Part shown: piece by piece, positions 16,583 through 25,060 of the stretch | Layout of the letters: each line of letters begins with the position of its first letter | Position numbering within the stretch: position 1 is the stretch's first letter | NCBI GenBank assembly: GCA_944387375.1 | Contig: CALXEQ010000005.1 | Span: 41,941-105,940, forward strand | Length of the DNA stretch: 64,000 nt | Reading direction: 5' to 3' | Source of the DNA: an uncultured Clostridia bacterium | Lineage (GTDB): Bacteria > Bacillota > Clostridia > TANB77 > CAG-465 | The notes under the pieces: model-generated | Databases searched by the model: none | The model's input: the letters and a program-made list of their open reading frames with translations, nothing else | What the model was told of the DNA's origin: nothing | Translations under genes and position numbers: made by a program

Positions 16583-16771
16583 CTATTGTCTTGTTTTATC
16601 ATCATTTATAAAATCGTCATCATTAAAGCCTTTTAGTTCATCTTTTTTGTTTTCTCTTAAAACACAAAATATTACGTATCCTATAGCAAAAGCTATAGCA
16701 ACACCCACTATTATTAGACCATCGGTACTAAAAAAACCTCCTGTTACAGGTAACATTAAATCGTTTTCCAT
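16583..16771 (-). CDS. 62-residue protein consisting of an LPXTG sorting signal
   Basis: Opens MENDLMLPVTGGFFSTDG, then a ~22-residue hydrophobic segment (about 19-40, GLIIVGVAIAFAIGYVIFCVL) and a charged tail (RENKKDELK, then acidic). This is the layout of the last ~45 residues of a sortase substrate, but with only six residues before LPVTGG and no signal peptide or ectodomain. GAGAGG lies 9 bases before ATG 16771; a second ATG at 16777 is only 3 bases from it. It has its own hairpin terminator and lies beside a 1-kb gene-free stretch. It may be a real micro-substrate, or the surviving 3' end of a decayed surface protein that gained a start. Confidence 0.6.
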   Translation of the reverse strand: MENDLMLPVTGGFFSTDGLIIVGVAIAFAIGYVIFCVLRENKKDELKGFNDDDFINDDKTRQ

Positions 16772-17773
16772 TATCATATACCTCTCTTATGTATAACTTA
16801 TATATTAACTTTATATTACTTCAAATATTTAAACTTTACTATTGCTATAATTATTAGTAATCATTATATCTTAATAAACTTAAATAAATACTAATAAAAA
16901 ATTTTTTTAAAATATATTTAATTTCATTTATTATATAACATTCTTTAAAGCGTATAACAATATATTTAAATATTTTATATAAATATATTACCAAAAATAT
17001 TAAATTTAATATTTTTAAATAATATAGTTTATATGAATATAAAACATTATATAATAACATATTGTCTATAACATAGACATAAACTTTAGATAATACTTAA
17101 ATTATAAATAATTAAATTTATGAGCTCCTTGCAATAGATTTTACCTATTTTAACTATAATAATTATCTCATGTTTAAAAATCATAATTTAAAACTATCTT
17201 TTCTTTAAACTATCAACCTCTTCTCTATATACGAAACATTAATACTAATTAATATTTTAAATAAATAATTACTTATATTTTTTTACCCTATGGTTACTAA
17301 TCCGTTCAATTTTTTCCTTTTTAATCTCATTCATATAGAATTATTTATTTTTTTAACAATAATTAAAGACAAAATAATATCCTTCAAATCTTTTCCCACA
17401 CCTTTTATTCCATTTCATACTGATGTGGAGTTATATACATAAAACTAATAGTGTTGGGGGAACTATATTTAGTGTATTAACCAATTCTATATTATATTAT
17501 TTTTTTACTCTATTTTACTGTTTTCTTTTTTAAAATAATTATATTTTCCCATTTACTAATTTCATAATTATCAATTAAATTTATTTTTTTCTTAACTGAA
17601 TTCTAGCATAACATTTTTTAGTATGCAATACTCATAATTCTTACTTATGTAATTCATTGTCACCATATTATGCTTAATATCTTAATTATTACATCAATAT
17701 TATATTTTTATATTATATATTTTTATTTTATCTATTTTATTTCAATTTTAGTTGAAATATAGGCATTTAAAGA
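16772..17773. other. About 1 kb without a convincing gene
   Basis: Extremely A/T-rich with frequent stops in all frames. The only long frame here (16854-17060, minus) is a low-complexity Ile/Tyr/Leu string without a ribosome binding site, so I do not call it. The one recognisable trace is a possible transposase C-terminal fragment at 17405-17476. The region looks like decayed accessory DNA between the mini LPXTG gene and the thioester-like genes. Confidence 0.6.
17405..17476 (-). pseudogene. Possible remnant of an IS3-type transposase C-terminus
   Basis: The minus frame between stops reads YTKYSSPNTISF, MYITPHQYEME. This resembles the conserved end of IS3-like DDE transposases (the pattern Y-N-x-x-R-P-H-x-S-L-x-x-x-T-P-x-x-Y). 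The Arg-Pro-His part is degraded and no upstream domain is readable. Only about 23 codons support this, so it is tentative. Confidence 0.28.
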
Positions 17774-17804
17774 AAAAAGCTACTAATAAAATTAGTAACT
17801 TTTT
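17774..17804 (-). terminator. Terminator after the thioester-like membrane protein
   Basis: 14-bp stem (AAAAAGCTACTAAT / ATTAGTAACTTTTT, one G-U pair in the RNA), 3-nt loop, followed by six T's on the minus strand. It overlaps the stop codon. Confidence 0.85.
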
Positions 17805-19213
17805 GATAAAGAATAAATAGAATCATTTACAATATTAATTTCTACTTTTTCTTCTTCTCCTGTTATATTTAATTCGTATTTTGTTTGATTTATTATATAT
17901 CCATCTGGAGCATCATATTGCTGAATATAATATTTTCCAATAGGTAAGCAAATAGGTGTATTATTATTTGAAAATCCATCTACATCTTGCAACATCTGAC
18001 CATTTTCATCATATATACGATAGCTAACATTTTCTATGTCTTCTTGTTGTGTATTAAAAAATTTAATATATGCCTTTGCAAATTTTACATTTTCTGAAGC
18101 AATTGATTTAATAGACTTTATTACTAAATCTCTTGAATCTAATATTATATACTGTTTTTTAGAATTATCCGAACTATATATTTTGGTAAATGGTCTCTTT
18201 AAATTAGTACTTATAGTAACTTGGACAAAATAATTTCTTGGTCCGTCAATTTTTACATAAAACGGTTGATTTGCCTCTACCTTACTAATTTCATTCATAT
18301 TCTCATCTACAATACTGCACTTATTTTGTTCAAAATAGCTTTTTAAACTTAAATCTGATGTCTCTTCTAACTCTTCTCCATATACCCTTTTCATATATTC
18401 ATCACTAGTTGGATAAATATATATAGGTCCAGCAATAGTTGTATCATCATTTATATGTTCAAACTCAACTTTATCTAATTCAACACTTGACGTAGCATTA
18501 GAATTATATGGATTTTCCATCGCATAATTTGCTAACTCTTTAGCCTTATTTAGCATTCTATCTACCATCTCTTCATACTGTTCTTCACTTGCTCTTATCA
18601 TATCCAAAGAAAAAGTTCCATTAGATATATCAGTTAATTGCTTACGTGATATGATTTCATATACTGCAAGTTGTGTGGCAATATATGCTTCTTCTTCATT
18701 TTGAAGGTCCATCTCCTCATAACTTAAATTAGGATATCCATTCATAAAAACAGATGTAAGTTCTCCACTTACAAAATATTTTGTATATGATAATTCACCT
18801 TGAGGAATAATATCATAATTATATGTTATAGAATAAGCAACATTATCTCCAAGCTTTGTATTTGCTATTTTTACATATATATTATTTAAATCATCTATCA
18901 TATACTTTGTAAGTTCACCCGATGTTATAGTCTTAGGCTCTTTTTTGGTTTTTGTAACTGTAGCAATATTTTGAGGCAAAGTATTGTTTTCTTTAAAATT
19001 AGAATTTATATTGTAAATTAGTACAGAACTAATTAATAGTAAAATTATAGTTCCTACAATATATTTCTTTCTTTGTCTTTTTAATCTTTGCTTTTCTTCT
19101 TCTGGAAGTTTTTTATATTCCTCAACCATTTCTTTGCCTTCATCACTTAAAAACCAATCCATAAGTTTTTGTTTAAACCCATCGATATTAATCTTTCTTT
19201 TTTTGGATTTCAT
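17792..19213 (-). CDS. Membrane-anchored surface protein with an inactive-looking thioester domain and a CnaB-like domain
   Basis: 473 aa from ATG 19213 (SD AGGAGG). Residues 1-50 are highly charged and cytoplasmic, 52-67 form a membrane segment, and the rest is outside. Residues ~100-230 align with the thioester domain of the next upstream adhesin: AYSITYNYD matches AYCIDYTFG, NGYPN matches HGYPN, and EEAYIATQLAVYEI matches DEAYMATQMALWEV. The acceptor Gln181 is kept but the thioester Cys is Ser128 (codon TCT at 18830-18832, one base from TGT), so no Cys-Gln thioester can form. The last ~90 residues form a CnaB/SpaA-like domain (LPIGKYYIQQYDAPDGY). It has no LPXTG motif; it is held by the N-terminal helix. 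Own promoter at 19247-19275. Confidence 0.72.
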   Translation of the reverse strand: MKSKKRKINIDGFKQKLMDWFLSDEGKEMVEEYKKLPEEEKQRLKRQRKKYIVGTIILLLISSVLIYNINSNFKENNTLPQNIATVTKTKKEPKTITSGELTKYMIDDLNNIYVKIANTKLGDNVAYSITYNYDIIPQGELSYTKYFVSGELTSVFMNGYPNLSYEEMDLQNEEEAYIATQLAVYEIISRKQLTDISNGTFSLDMIRASEEQYEEMVDRMLNKAKELANYAMENPYNSNATSSVELDKVEFEHINDDTTIAGPIYIYPTSDEYMKRVYGEELEETSDLSLKSYFEQNKCSIVDENMNEISKVEANQPFYVKIDGPRNYFVQVTISTNLKRPFTKIYSSDNSKKQYIILDSRDLVIKSIKSIASENVKFAKAYIKFFNTQQEDIENVSYRIYDENGQMLQDVDGFSNNNTPICLPIGKYYIQQYDAPDGYIINQTKYELNITGEEEKVEINIVNDSIYSLSKSY

Positions 19214-19246
19214 AATTATTCCTCCTTTATATATAATTTCCACAAT

Positions 19247-19275
19247 ATTATATCATATAAGACATTTGAAATCAA
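19247..19275 (-). promoter_or_regulatory. Promoter of the thioester-like membrane protein gene
   Basis: On the minus strand: TTGATT (19275-19270), 17-base spacer, TATAAT (19252-19247), about 35 bases before the ATG. Confidence 0.75.
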
Positions 19276-19288
19276 ATTATTGACATAA

Positions 19289-19320
19289 AAAAGAAGATAG
19301 TTTTTACACTATCTTCTTTT
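19289..19320 (-). terminator. Terminator after the LPKTG adhesin gene
   Basis: Perfect 13-bp stem (AAAAGAAGATAGT / ACTATCTTCTTTT), 6-nt loop, with T's following on the minus strand. Confidence 0.88.
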
Positions 19321-19338
19321 TATTTTTAGTATATTATA

Positions 19339-22023
19339 TTAACATTCTTCTTTTTTTGAAGATATAGCTCTTGCAATTATATAGCCTACTATACTAATTG
19401 CAGATACTGCTAATACTATCATCATGTTGTCACTTAATAGACCACCAGTTTTTGGTAATTCAGCTTTATGGTTGTATACAACAGCTTCGATTAAGTCATT
19501 GTTTTCAACTATGCTAAATTCATGTTCTTGGCCATCCATTATATATCCATCTGGAGCTTCTATTTCTTTAAAGTAGTATGTTCCATATGGTAAGTTACTA
19601 GATGTAGCAATACCATTTTCATCTGTTATTATTTCCTCTATAACATTTCTTTCAGAATCTAATATAGCAAATTTAACATCTTTTAATGGTGTATTTGTTC
19701 CATCTACTAATTTAGTGATTTGTAATTTACCTTTTACAAAGTTATTTACAACATTTTCTACAACGTTTTGTCCGTCATATTCAATTGTAAATTTATGTGC
19801 TTCTTCATCAATTACAATTCCTTCTGGAGCTTCTACTTCTTTATAATAGTAAGTTCCTTTTTCAAGTTCACAAGATTCTGCAATACCTTCTTCGTTAGTT
19901 GTCATATCGCATATAAAGTTCATATCTTCATCGTAGATTTCAAATTTTACACCTGCAAGAGGTTCACTATTTTCATCTACTTTAATTATTTTTAATTTAC
20001 CTTCTTGTAAATCATTAACTACTGTTTTTTGAACAACTTGATTATTTTCTGTTAATATAAATTCATGTTCAGCTTCATCCATAACAACGTTATCTGGAGC
20101 TTCAGTTTCTTTGTAGTAATATGTTCCTACTGGTAAATCTTTAGATACAGCAACACCATTTTCATCTGTTGTTATTGTATCAACAACATTTTTATTTTCA
20201 TCTAAGATATCAAACTTAACGCCTTCTAATGTTGCACCATTACTATCATATTTAGTAATTTGTAGTTTACCTTTTTCAGGATAGTTTACAACTTTTACAG
20301 CTTTTAATTCGCCTTCATTGTTTAACTTAAATTCATATTCTGTAGAATCCATTATATAACCATCTGGAACTTCTACTTCTTTATAATAGTATGTTCCTGG
20401 TAATAAATCTTTAGATACAGCAACACCATTTTCATCTGTTGTTATTGTATCAACAACATTTTTACTTTCATCTAAGATATCAAATTTAACGTTGGCAATT
20501 GGAGTATCTTTATCATCTACTTTAGTGATTTTTAATGATCCTCTAACTTTTTCATTTTCAACGTCTACTCTTAAAACTTGACCATTAGTTTCTAATTTAA
20601 ATTCATATACGCCTGTATCCATAATTACATTATCTGGAGCTTCTATTTCTTGATAGTAATATGTTCCTAATGGTAAATCAGTTACACCAGCTAAACCATC
20701 TGCATTTGTTGTAATTGTTTGAATAACTTCTTTTTCATCATTCATGATATTGAATTTTACACCTTCTATAGGTGTTCCTTCATCATCAGTTTTTACAACT
20801 ATAATTGTTCCTCTTGTTCTTTCATTTTCTACTTCTACATATGTTGTTTCAGCTTTTTTAACTGTAACATTAGTAGTAGCATTAGTTATAGTATAACCTT
20901 TTGGTGCTTCAGTTTCAATTAATACATAATCTCCTACTGGAACATTAGTAAATATAATTTTACCATCTACACTAGTTTCAACTTCTTCAGCAATTACTGT
21001 TCCATCAGCTCTTTCAAGTCTAAATTTTGCACCTGCTACAGGTTTATCTGTATCATCAATTTTTGTTAACTCGATTCTACCATAACTTTGACCTGGTGTC
21101 CAATTAATTGTTATTGGTTGACGCATATTAACAGGTACTGTATCTAATCTAACATAGTCTTGTGTATTACCAGATTGTGTATAGATACAACCAACTGTTC
21201 TGTCAACATCTGATGCAAATACTAAATTAAATGATGTTTTTGCTTCACTAGAACTCATTCTTACATATACAGAATCACCATTTGCTACGCTAGTTTTTGT
21301 ATTACCTTGTGCATCTGTAATTCTTGCTGATGCTGGAGCATTTTCTAATGTAGCTGTTATAGATCTAACATTAGATTTATCTACTCCTGTAACATCTACT
21401 TTGTAAGGTCCCATTAAAGCATCGTCACCTATATAACTTAATGTTGCATTTTGAGTAGTAACTGTTAATGTAGGTACATCTGTGTAAGGATCAGATTCTG
21501 CCATAGCTACTAATTTTTTAGCGGCTGCTACAGATCTTTGATAAAAACCTTCCATACCAGCTTTTGGTGTTACGTTTTCAACTCTAAATATTAAACCAGC
21601 TTTGTGAGATTCACCAGTTCTGTTTAATACTTCCCATAACGCCATTTGTGTTGCCATGTATGCTTCATCTTCAGTGTTACATCCTAAAGACGCTGGTGAA
21701 CAATTTGGATAACCATGTATCAAAATTGCTAAACCTTGGTCTGATAGGTAATCTCTAAATGTCATAGTACCACTTGGTATACCAAAAGTATAGTCTATAC
21801 AGTAAGCAGTAGTTCCACCTAAAGTTGAATTACTATAAAACACGCTTTTTCCATTATATGAGTCCCAACCTACAGATACAGCTCCTGGAGCATATACTTG
21901 TAGTTGGTTAGCTGTTGCTTTTACTGCAAATGGACTAAACTCTAAGGTAAGTAATACTACTAATAGTATCATACTGGCAATTTTAAGTCTTAATCTTTTT
22001 GCATTTTTAAAAAACTTTACCAT
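19339..22023 (-). CDS. LPXTG surface adhesin with thioester domain and six CnaB-like repeats
   Basis: 894 aa from ATG 22023, 9 bases after GGAGGG. A signal peptide (~1-38) precedes a thioester domain at ~42-300: Cys75 in AYCIDY and Gln126 in ATQMALWEV are the pair that forms the internal thioester used for covalent attachment to host proteins in known streptococcal adhesins. Six CnaB/SpaA-type domains follow (~315-850), each starting GxLxITKxDD-like with a Lys and ending with an E-A-P-D/E-G-type segment, as needed for isopeptide cross-links. The C-terminus is LPKTGG at ~856, a membrane helix and a KKEEC tail. The class B sortase at 3737 could attach it. Two promoters lie upstream. Repeats 3 and 4 are nearly identical in DNA. 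Confidence 0.9.
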   Translation of the reverse strand: MVKFFKNAKRLRLKIASMILLVVLLTLEFSPFAVKATANQLQVYAPGAVSVGWDSYNGKSVFYSNSTLGGTTAYCIDYTFGIPSGTMTFRDYLSDQGLAILIHGYPNCSPASLGCNTEDEAYMATQMALWEVLNRTGESHKAGLIFRVENVTPKAGMEGFYQRSVAAAKKLVAMAESDPYTDVPTLTVTTQNATLSYIGDDALMGPYKVDVTGVDKSNVRSITATLENAPASARITDAQGNTKTSVANGDSVYVRMSSSEAKTSFNLVFASDVDRTVGCIYTQSGNTQDYVRLDTVPVNMRQPITINWTPGQSYGRIELTKIDDTDKPVAGAKFRLERADGTVIAEEVETSVDGKIIFTNVPVGDYVLIETEAPKGYTITNATTNVTVKKAETTYVEVENERTRGTIIVVKTDDEGTPIEGVKFNIMNDEKEVIQTITTNADGLAGVTDLPLGTYYYQEIEAPDNVIMDTGVYEFKLETNGQVLRVDVENEKVRGSLKITKVDDKDTPIANVKFDILDESKNVVDTITTDENGVAVSKDLLPGTYYYKEVEVPDGYIMDSTEYEFKLNNEGELKAVKVVNYPEKGKLQITKYDSNGATLEGVKFDILDENKNVVDTITTDENGVAVSKDLPVGTYYYKETEAPDNVVMDEAEHEFILTENNQVVQKTVVNDLQEGKLKIIKVDENSEPLAGVKFEIYDEDMNFICDMTTNEEGIAESCELEKGTYYYKEVEAPEGIVIDEEAHKFTIEYDGQNVVENVVNNFVKGKLQITKLVDGTNTPLKDVKFAILDSERNVIEEIITDENGIATSSNLPYGTYYFKEIEAPDGYIMDGQEHEFSIVENNDLIEAVVYNHKAELPKTGGLLSDNMMIVLAVSAISIVGYIIARAISSKKEEC
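20135..20490 (-). repeat. Near-identical 86-bp direct repeats inside the CnaB region
   Basis: Bases 20135-20220 and 20405-20490 match at 84 of 86 positions by eye (differences are T/C changes) and start 270 bp apart, one CnaB unit. They encode the same stretch of repeats 3 and 4. This suggests recent duplication or gene conversion, and a site where the repeat number could change. Confidence 0.85.
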
Positions 22024-22080
22024 AAATACATCCCTCCTATAAAACAAACCTTAATGTTTTATTCTCTAGTCTACAATATT

Positions 22081-22109
22081 ATTATACCACAATATTCCTT
22101 TATAGTCAA
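22081..22109 (-). promoter_or_regulatory. Proximal promoter (P2) of the LPKTG adhesin
   Basis: On the minus strand: TTGACT (22109-22104), 17-base spacer, TATAAT (22086-22081), about 55 bases before the start codon. Confidence 0.8.
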
Positions 22110-22194
22110 TGTTTTTAGCAGTTTTATTGTGATATTGATTTACATAATTCTAGTTTTGATAAAATATTAAATTTTTGTTAAAGTTCACATAATC

Positions 22195-22224
22195 AGTATA
22201 ACACGGGTCTGTGTTTTTTGTCAA
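22195..22224 (-). promoter_or_regulatory. Distal promoter (P1) of the LPKTG adhesin
   Basis: On the minus strand: TTGACA (22224-22219), 18-base spacer, TATACT (22200-22195). The spacer holds an interrupted palindrome ACAC-6-GTGT, a possible operator. The rest of the 300-base gap (22024-22324) is A/T-rich leader with no other recognised feature. Confidence 0.75.
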
Positions 22225-22324
22225 CATTTTGTAATTATTTTGTATTGTTTTTGAAACATTCTAACTTTATTATATTATTAATAATATTTTATAGCAAAAA
22301 TATTATTTTCATTACAATACAAAA

Positions 22325-22368
22325 AAATAAGTGCGTTATTAAAAATTAAATTAATAACACACTTATTT
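22325..22368 (-). terminator. Terminator of the ABC exporter operon
   Basis: 18-bp stem with one non-Watson-Crick pair (22325-22342 and 22351-22368) and seven T's on the minus strand, directly after the last permease gene. Confidence 0.85.
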
Positions 22369-22370
22369 TT

Positions 22371-23171
22371 TCATCCTTTCATCGACATATTATTTCCTGA
22401 TTCATAATTTTTAATCGCTTTATAAAATACAAATATTGCTAAAGCTAAATATATGCCTCCAGCTAGTAAAACACATAGTAAATCTAATATATTAAATTGA
22501 TACATTATATTGGATGGCAAATATGCTAAATACGCAACAGGTATAACTGTATATAATAGAACCTTTATTCCCGTTTTGAATATATTTTCTGGATATGTTG
22601 AAAACGTTATAAGTAGCATTTCTACATATCTATTAGCTATAGTTTTTGTATCTCCTATCCACACAGTAAGAGATCTTAATATTATCTCTGTAGATATAAA
22701 AAATACACTTACAAATATACCTAAAAATATTAATATTATCATTTTAGATATATCACCACCTGTTGCAGCTATTCCTACAGCTAACCCATATAAAATATCT
22801 CCAAATGCGGAAAAATTACATTGTGAAGTTAATACATTTAATAATATGTTTTTGGGTTGTAGTAAAAAGCTATCCATACTTCCTGTTATTATATAATCAT
22901 TTATCTTTCTTACACCACCAAAAAAGAAATATGTTACTCCATAAGCAATGGTGGAAAAAGACCATAAATATAATACATTATTAAAAGTTATTCCTGAAGA
23001 TTCGCCTGTATTACTAAATATGACTCCCCAAAAAATTAAAAAGAAAAAATTATTTATTACCATAAAAATAACTTGTACTAAAAAGCTTACTTTATACGCC
23101 ATAGCAGACTTTATACCTATTTTTACGGCATTAAAAAAATATCTAATATTATTTTTAACCTCCATTAACAT
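22371..23171 (-). CDS. ABC-2 type exporter permease, second subunit
   Basis: 266 aa with six predicted membrane helices (about 27-48, 65-85, 115-140, 143-165, 205-225, 230-252). The layout and NDYIITGSMDSFLLQPKNIL region fit the ABC-2 permease group whose genes come as pairs beside one ATPase. Start at ATG 23171, 10 bases after GGAGTG, overlapping the end of the first permease gene by 17 bases. With the next two genes it forms a complete exporter of unknown substrate. Related systems are often annotated as multidrug or viologen exporters, but nothing here identifies a substrate. Confidence 0.82.
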   Translation of the reverse strand: MLMEVKNNIRYFFNAVKIGIKSAMAYKVSFLVQVIFMVINNFFFLIFWGVIFSNTGESSGITFNNVLYLWSFSTIAYGVTYFFFGGVRKINDYIITGSMDSFLLQPKNILLNVLTSQCNFSAFGDILYGLAVGIAATGGDISKMIILIFLGIFVSVFFISTEIILRSLTVWIGDTKTIANRYVEMLLITFSTYPENIFKTGIKVLLYTVIPVAYLAYLPSNIMYQFNILDLLCVLLAGGIYLALAIFVFYKAIKNYESGNNMSMKG

Positions 23172-23928
23172 TTATATTTTTCACTCCTTTCCTATTTAGT
23201 GCATATACACATATATAAACAAATAAAAAGGAAATTACTTGAGATGCAACTAAAGTTAACGCCATATTAACATCAAAATCTACTAATATCTTTCCTGGTG
23301 CATAAATTATATAAGTTGTTGGTAAAAATCTTAATATTGTTTGTACAACTTGTGGAAAAAATTCTAATGGTGTAAATATTAAAAGTAGCATTGCTTTAGA
23401 AATTATAAGATAAAAAGATTGATTTTCTTCAGTTATAAAAGCAAGCATTCCTATTAATATTTGTACAAATAAAGCTATTAGTAAAGATATAGTTATTGAT
23501 ACAATAAAAAATAGTACTTGTAAAAAAGTTAACTCCAAACTTCCAGCCATAACCAGTCCAAATACAATACCAAATAAAAAATTTACAACAATATTTATTA
23601 TTGATGTAGCTTCTTGTGCAAAAATATACTTAATAAAACTTACAGGCTTAGTAAGTAAATTAGCAACATCACCATTTTTTATCATATCTGAAACCTTTAA
23701 ATAATTTTTCTTTCCTATAGAATAAGCTATAAATTCTCCAACAATAATATACCATATTAACTGACTTTTAGTATATCCAAGTATTGCTTTATCTTGCAAT
23801 ATAAAATCCCATAAAGCATTAAAAACAAATATGTGTACTGCAAAAGATAATAATGAAAAAAAGTAATCCACCTTAAAATTTAGCTCAGTTTTCAAATTAA
23901 ATTTAAAAATTTCTAAATATTTTCTCAT
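23155..23928 (-). CDS. ABC-2 type exporter permease, first subunit
   Basis: 257 aa, six predicted membrane helices. The segment VSDMIKNGDVANLLTKPVSF corresponds to the ITGSMDSFLLQPKN stretch of its partner, so the two are paralogous halves of one channel. It overlaps the ATPase gene by 4 bases (ATGA), indicating tight translational coupling. Energy comes from the ATP-binding protein at 23925-24881. The cargo cannot be told from the sequence. Confidence 0.82.
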   Translation of the reverse strand: MRKYLEIFKFNLKTELNFKVDYFFSLLSFAVHIFVFNALWDFILQDKAILGYTKSQLIWYIIVGEFIAYSIGKKNYLKVSDMIKNGDVANLLTKPVSFIKYIFAQEATSIINIVVNFLFGIVFGLVMAGSLELTFLQVLFFIVSITISLLIALFVQILIGMLAFITEENQSFYLIISKAMLLLIFTPLEFFPQVVQTILRFLPTTYIIYAPGKILVDFDVNMALTLVASQVISFLFVYICVYALNRKGVKNINVNGG

Positions 23929-24881
23929 ACTTTTCTCCTTTCTTTATATATCTTTTTTATAACATCTTCTAAAGGAGTTGCCTCTATTTGAATATCTACA
24001 ATATTTCCAACAGAAGTAAAATATGATAATAATTCCCCTATATTAATTTCATTTGTATTTGCAGTAAGCTCTATTCTATTTTCATCAACTTTATCCACTT
24101 TATATTTAAATTTATTTGTATTTAAACTAGTATCATAGGATATCTTTATTTTTTTAGTAGACAAATATTTAGATTTTAAATCTTCTATTGTAGAGTCTGT
24201 AACTATAGTTCCGTTATTTATTATAATTATTCTGTTACATAATGCTTCTACATCTCCTATATCATGACTTGTTAAAAATATAGTTGTTCCTTTCTCTTCA
24301 TTCATCTTTTTTATTATCTCTCTAATTCTTGCTTTAGCAAATATATCAAGACCTATCGTTGGCTCATCTAGAAAAATAATTTCAGGTTCATGAAGAATAC
24401 TTCCAGCTATTTCACATATCATTCTTTGTCCAAGTGAAAGTTTTCTAACAACTTTATCTAATAGTTCCTCTATTTTAAAAAGTTTAGATATTTCTTCTAT
24501 CTTTTCTTCTGTTTTCTTTTTATCTAAATCATACATACTACAAAGTAATTTATAGCTATCTCTTACTGTAAGTTGCATGTATAATTGAGATTTTTGTCCA
24601 AACATACATCCAATTTTATAAGCAAGTTTTTTTCTGTCTCTAGATGGTGTAAGTCCTGAAACATTAATAGTTCCACTAGTAGGTTGAATTATACCCGTAA
24701 GCATCTTAATAGTAGTACTTTTCCCTGCACCATTTGGTCCTATAAAGGCAACTATCTCGCCTTTTTTAATTTCAAATGATACGTTCTCAACAGCTTTTAC
24801 AACTGTCTTATTTTTAGATTTAAAAAATCCACCACTCTTTACCACAAATACCTTGTTTAAATCATTAACACATATTTGCAT
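23925..24881 (-). CDS. ABC transporter ATP-binding protein
   Basis: 318-aa nucleotide-binding subunit. Walker A GPNGAGKST, Q-loop FGQKSQLY, signature LSLGQRM (in place of LSGGQ, with the second Gly lost), Walker B IIFLDEPTIGLD and H-loop FLTSHDIGD are all visible. A C-terminal extension of ~80 residues follows the core, as in drug/antibiotic exporter ATPases. SD AAAGGAGG before ATG 24881. It is the first gene of the exporter operon, and its mRNA begins with a structured leader and terminator hairpin (24938-25055), which suggests expression is controlled by attenuation. Confidence 0.88.
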   Translation of the reverse strand: MQICVNDLNKVFVVKSGGFFKSKNKTVVKAVENVSFEIKKGEIVAFIGPNGAGKSTTIKMLTGIIQPTSGTINVSGLTPSRDRKKLAYKIGCMFGQKSQLYMQLTVRDSYKLLCSMYDLDKKKTEEKIEEISKLFKIEELLDKVVRKLSLGQRMICEIAGSILHEPEIIFLDEPTIGLDIFAKARIREIIKKMNEEKGTTIFLTSHDIGDVEALCNRIIIINNGTIVTDSTIEDLKSKYLSTKKIKISYDTSLNTNKFKYKVDKVDENRIELTANTNEINIGELLSYFTSVGNIVDIQIEATPLEDVIKKIYKERRKV

Positions 24882-24896
24882 TTTCGTATACCTCCT

Positions 24897-25055
24897 TTCA
24901 AATTTGAAAATATCTATCGCTATATTAATATTGATATAAAAAAAGATATTCTCATAAAAAGATTCCTTATGAGACTCCTTTTATGAAAATATCTTTCAAG
25001 TGTACCTATACAGGTTGTGTAGCTCACATAAATGCTTATACACACTCTCATCGTG
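24897..25055 (-). ncRNA. Structured 5' leader of the ABC exporter operon (candidate attenuator)
   Basis: Starting about 6 bases after the -10 box, the leader RNA can form a small three-way fold: outer stem AGTGT / ACACT, an inner arm closed by GTA / TAC with a GC / GC pair, and a hairpin ACCT-GTAT-AGGT. It then runs into a strong terminator (24942-24996). The ABC ATPase start codon is 57 bases beyond the terminator. This layout (sensor fold, terminator, gene) suits a riboswitch or ribosome-dependent attenuator. I could not match it to a known riboswitch class. An ATG-initiated short frame (start at 25050) also crosses this region and could serve as a leader peptide. Confidence 0.5.
24938..24996 (-). 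terminator. Leader terminator upstream of the ABC exporter
   Basis: Long stem (24942-24961 paired with 24978-24996, one G-U and one bulge) followed by seven T's on the minus strand, located before the first gene rather than after one. It is therefore probably a regulated terminator. Confidence 0.75.
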
Positions 25056-25060
25056 CTTAT

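Noticed and set aside
16854..17060. 68-codon minus-strand frame in the gene-free stretch
   Set aside because: Low-complexity Leu/Ile/Tyr/Lys run typical of AT-rich noncoding DNA, no ribosome binding site and no family resemblance.
20135..20490. Direct repeats considered as a CRISPR array or tandem element
   Set aside because: Spacing is one protein-domain unit, only two near-identical copies exist, and they lie in frame in a CnaB-containing gene.
20719..20922. Phe/Tyr/Cys-rich plus frames within the adhesin
   Set aside because: Antisense reading of CnaB repeats; composition is what a reversed Glu/Lys-rich protein gives.
24897..25055. T-box leader
   Set aside because: No GGTGGNACCGCG-type antiterminator motif, and the downstream gene is an exporter rather than an aminoacyl-tRNA or amino-acid gene.
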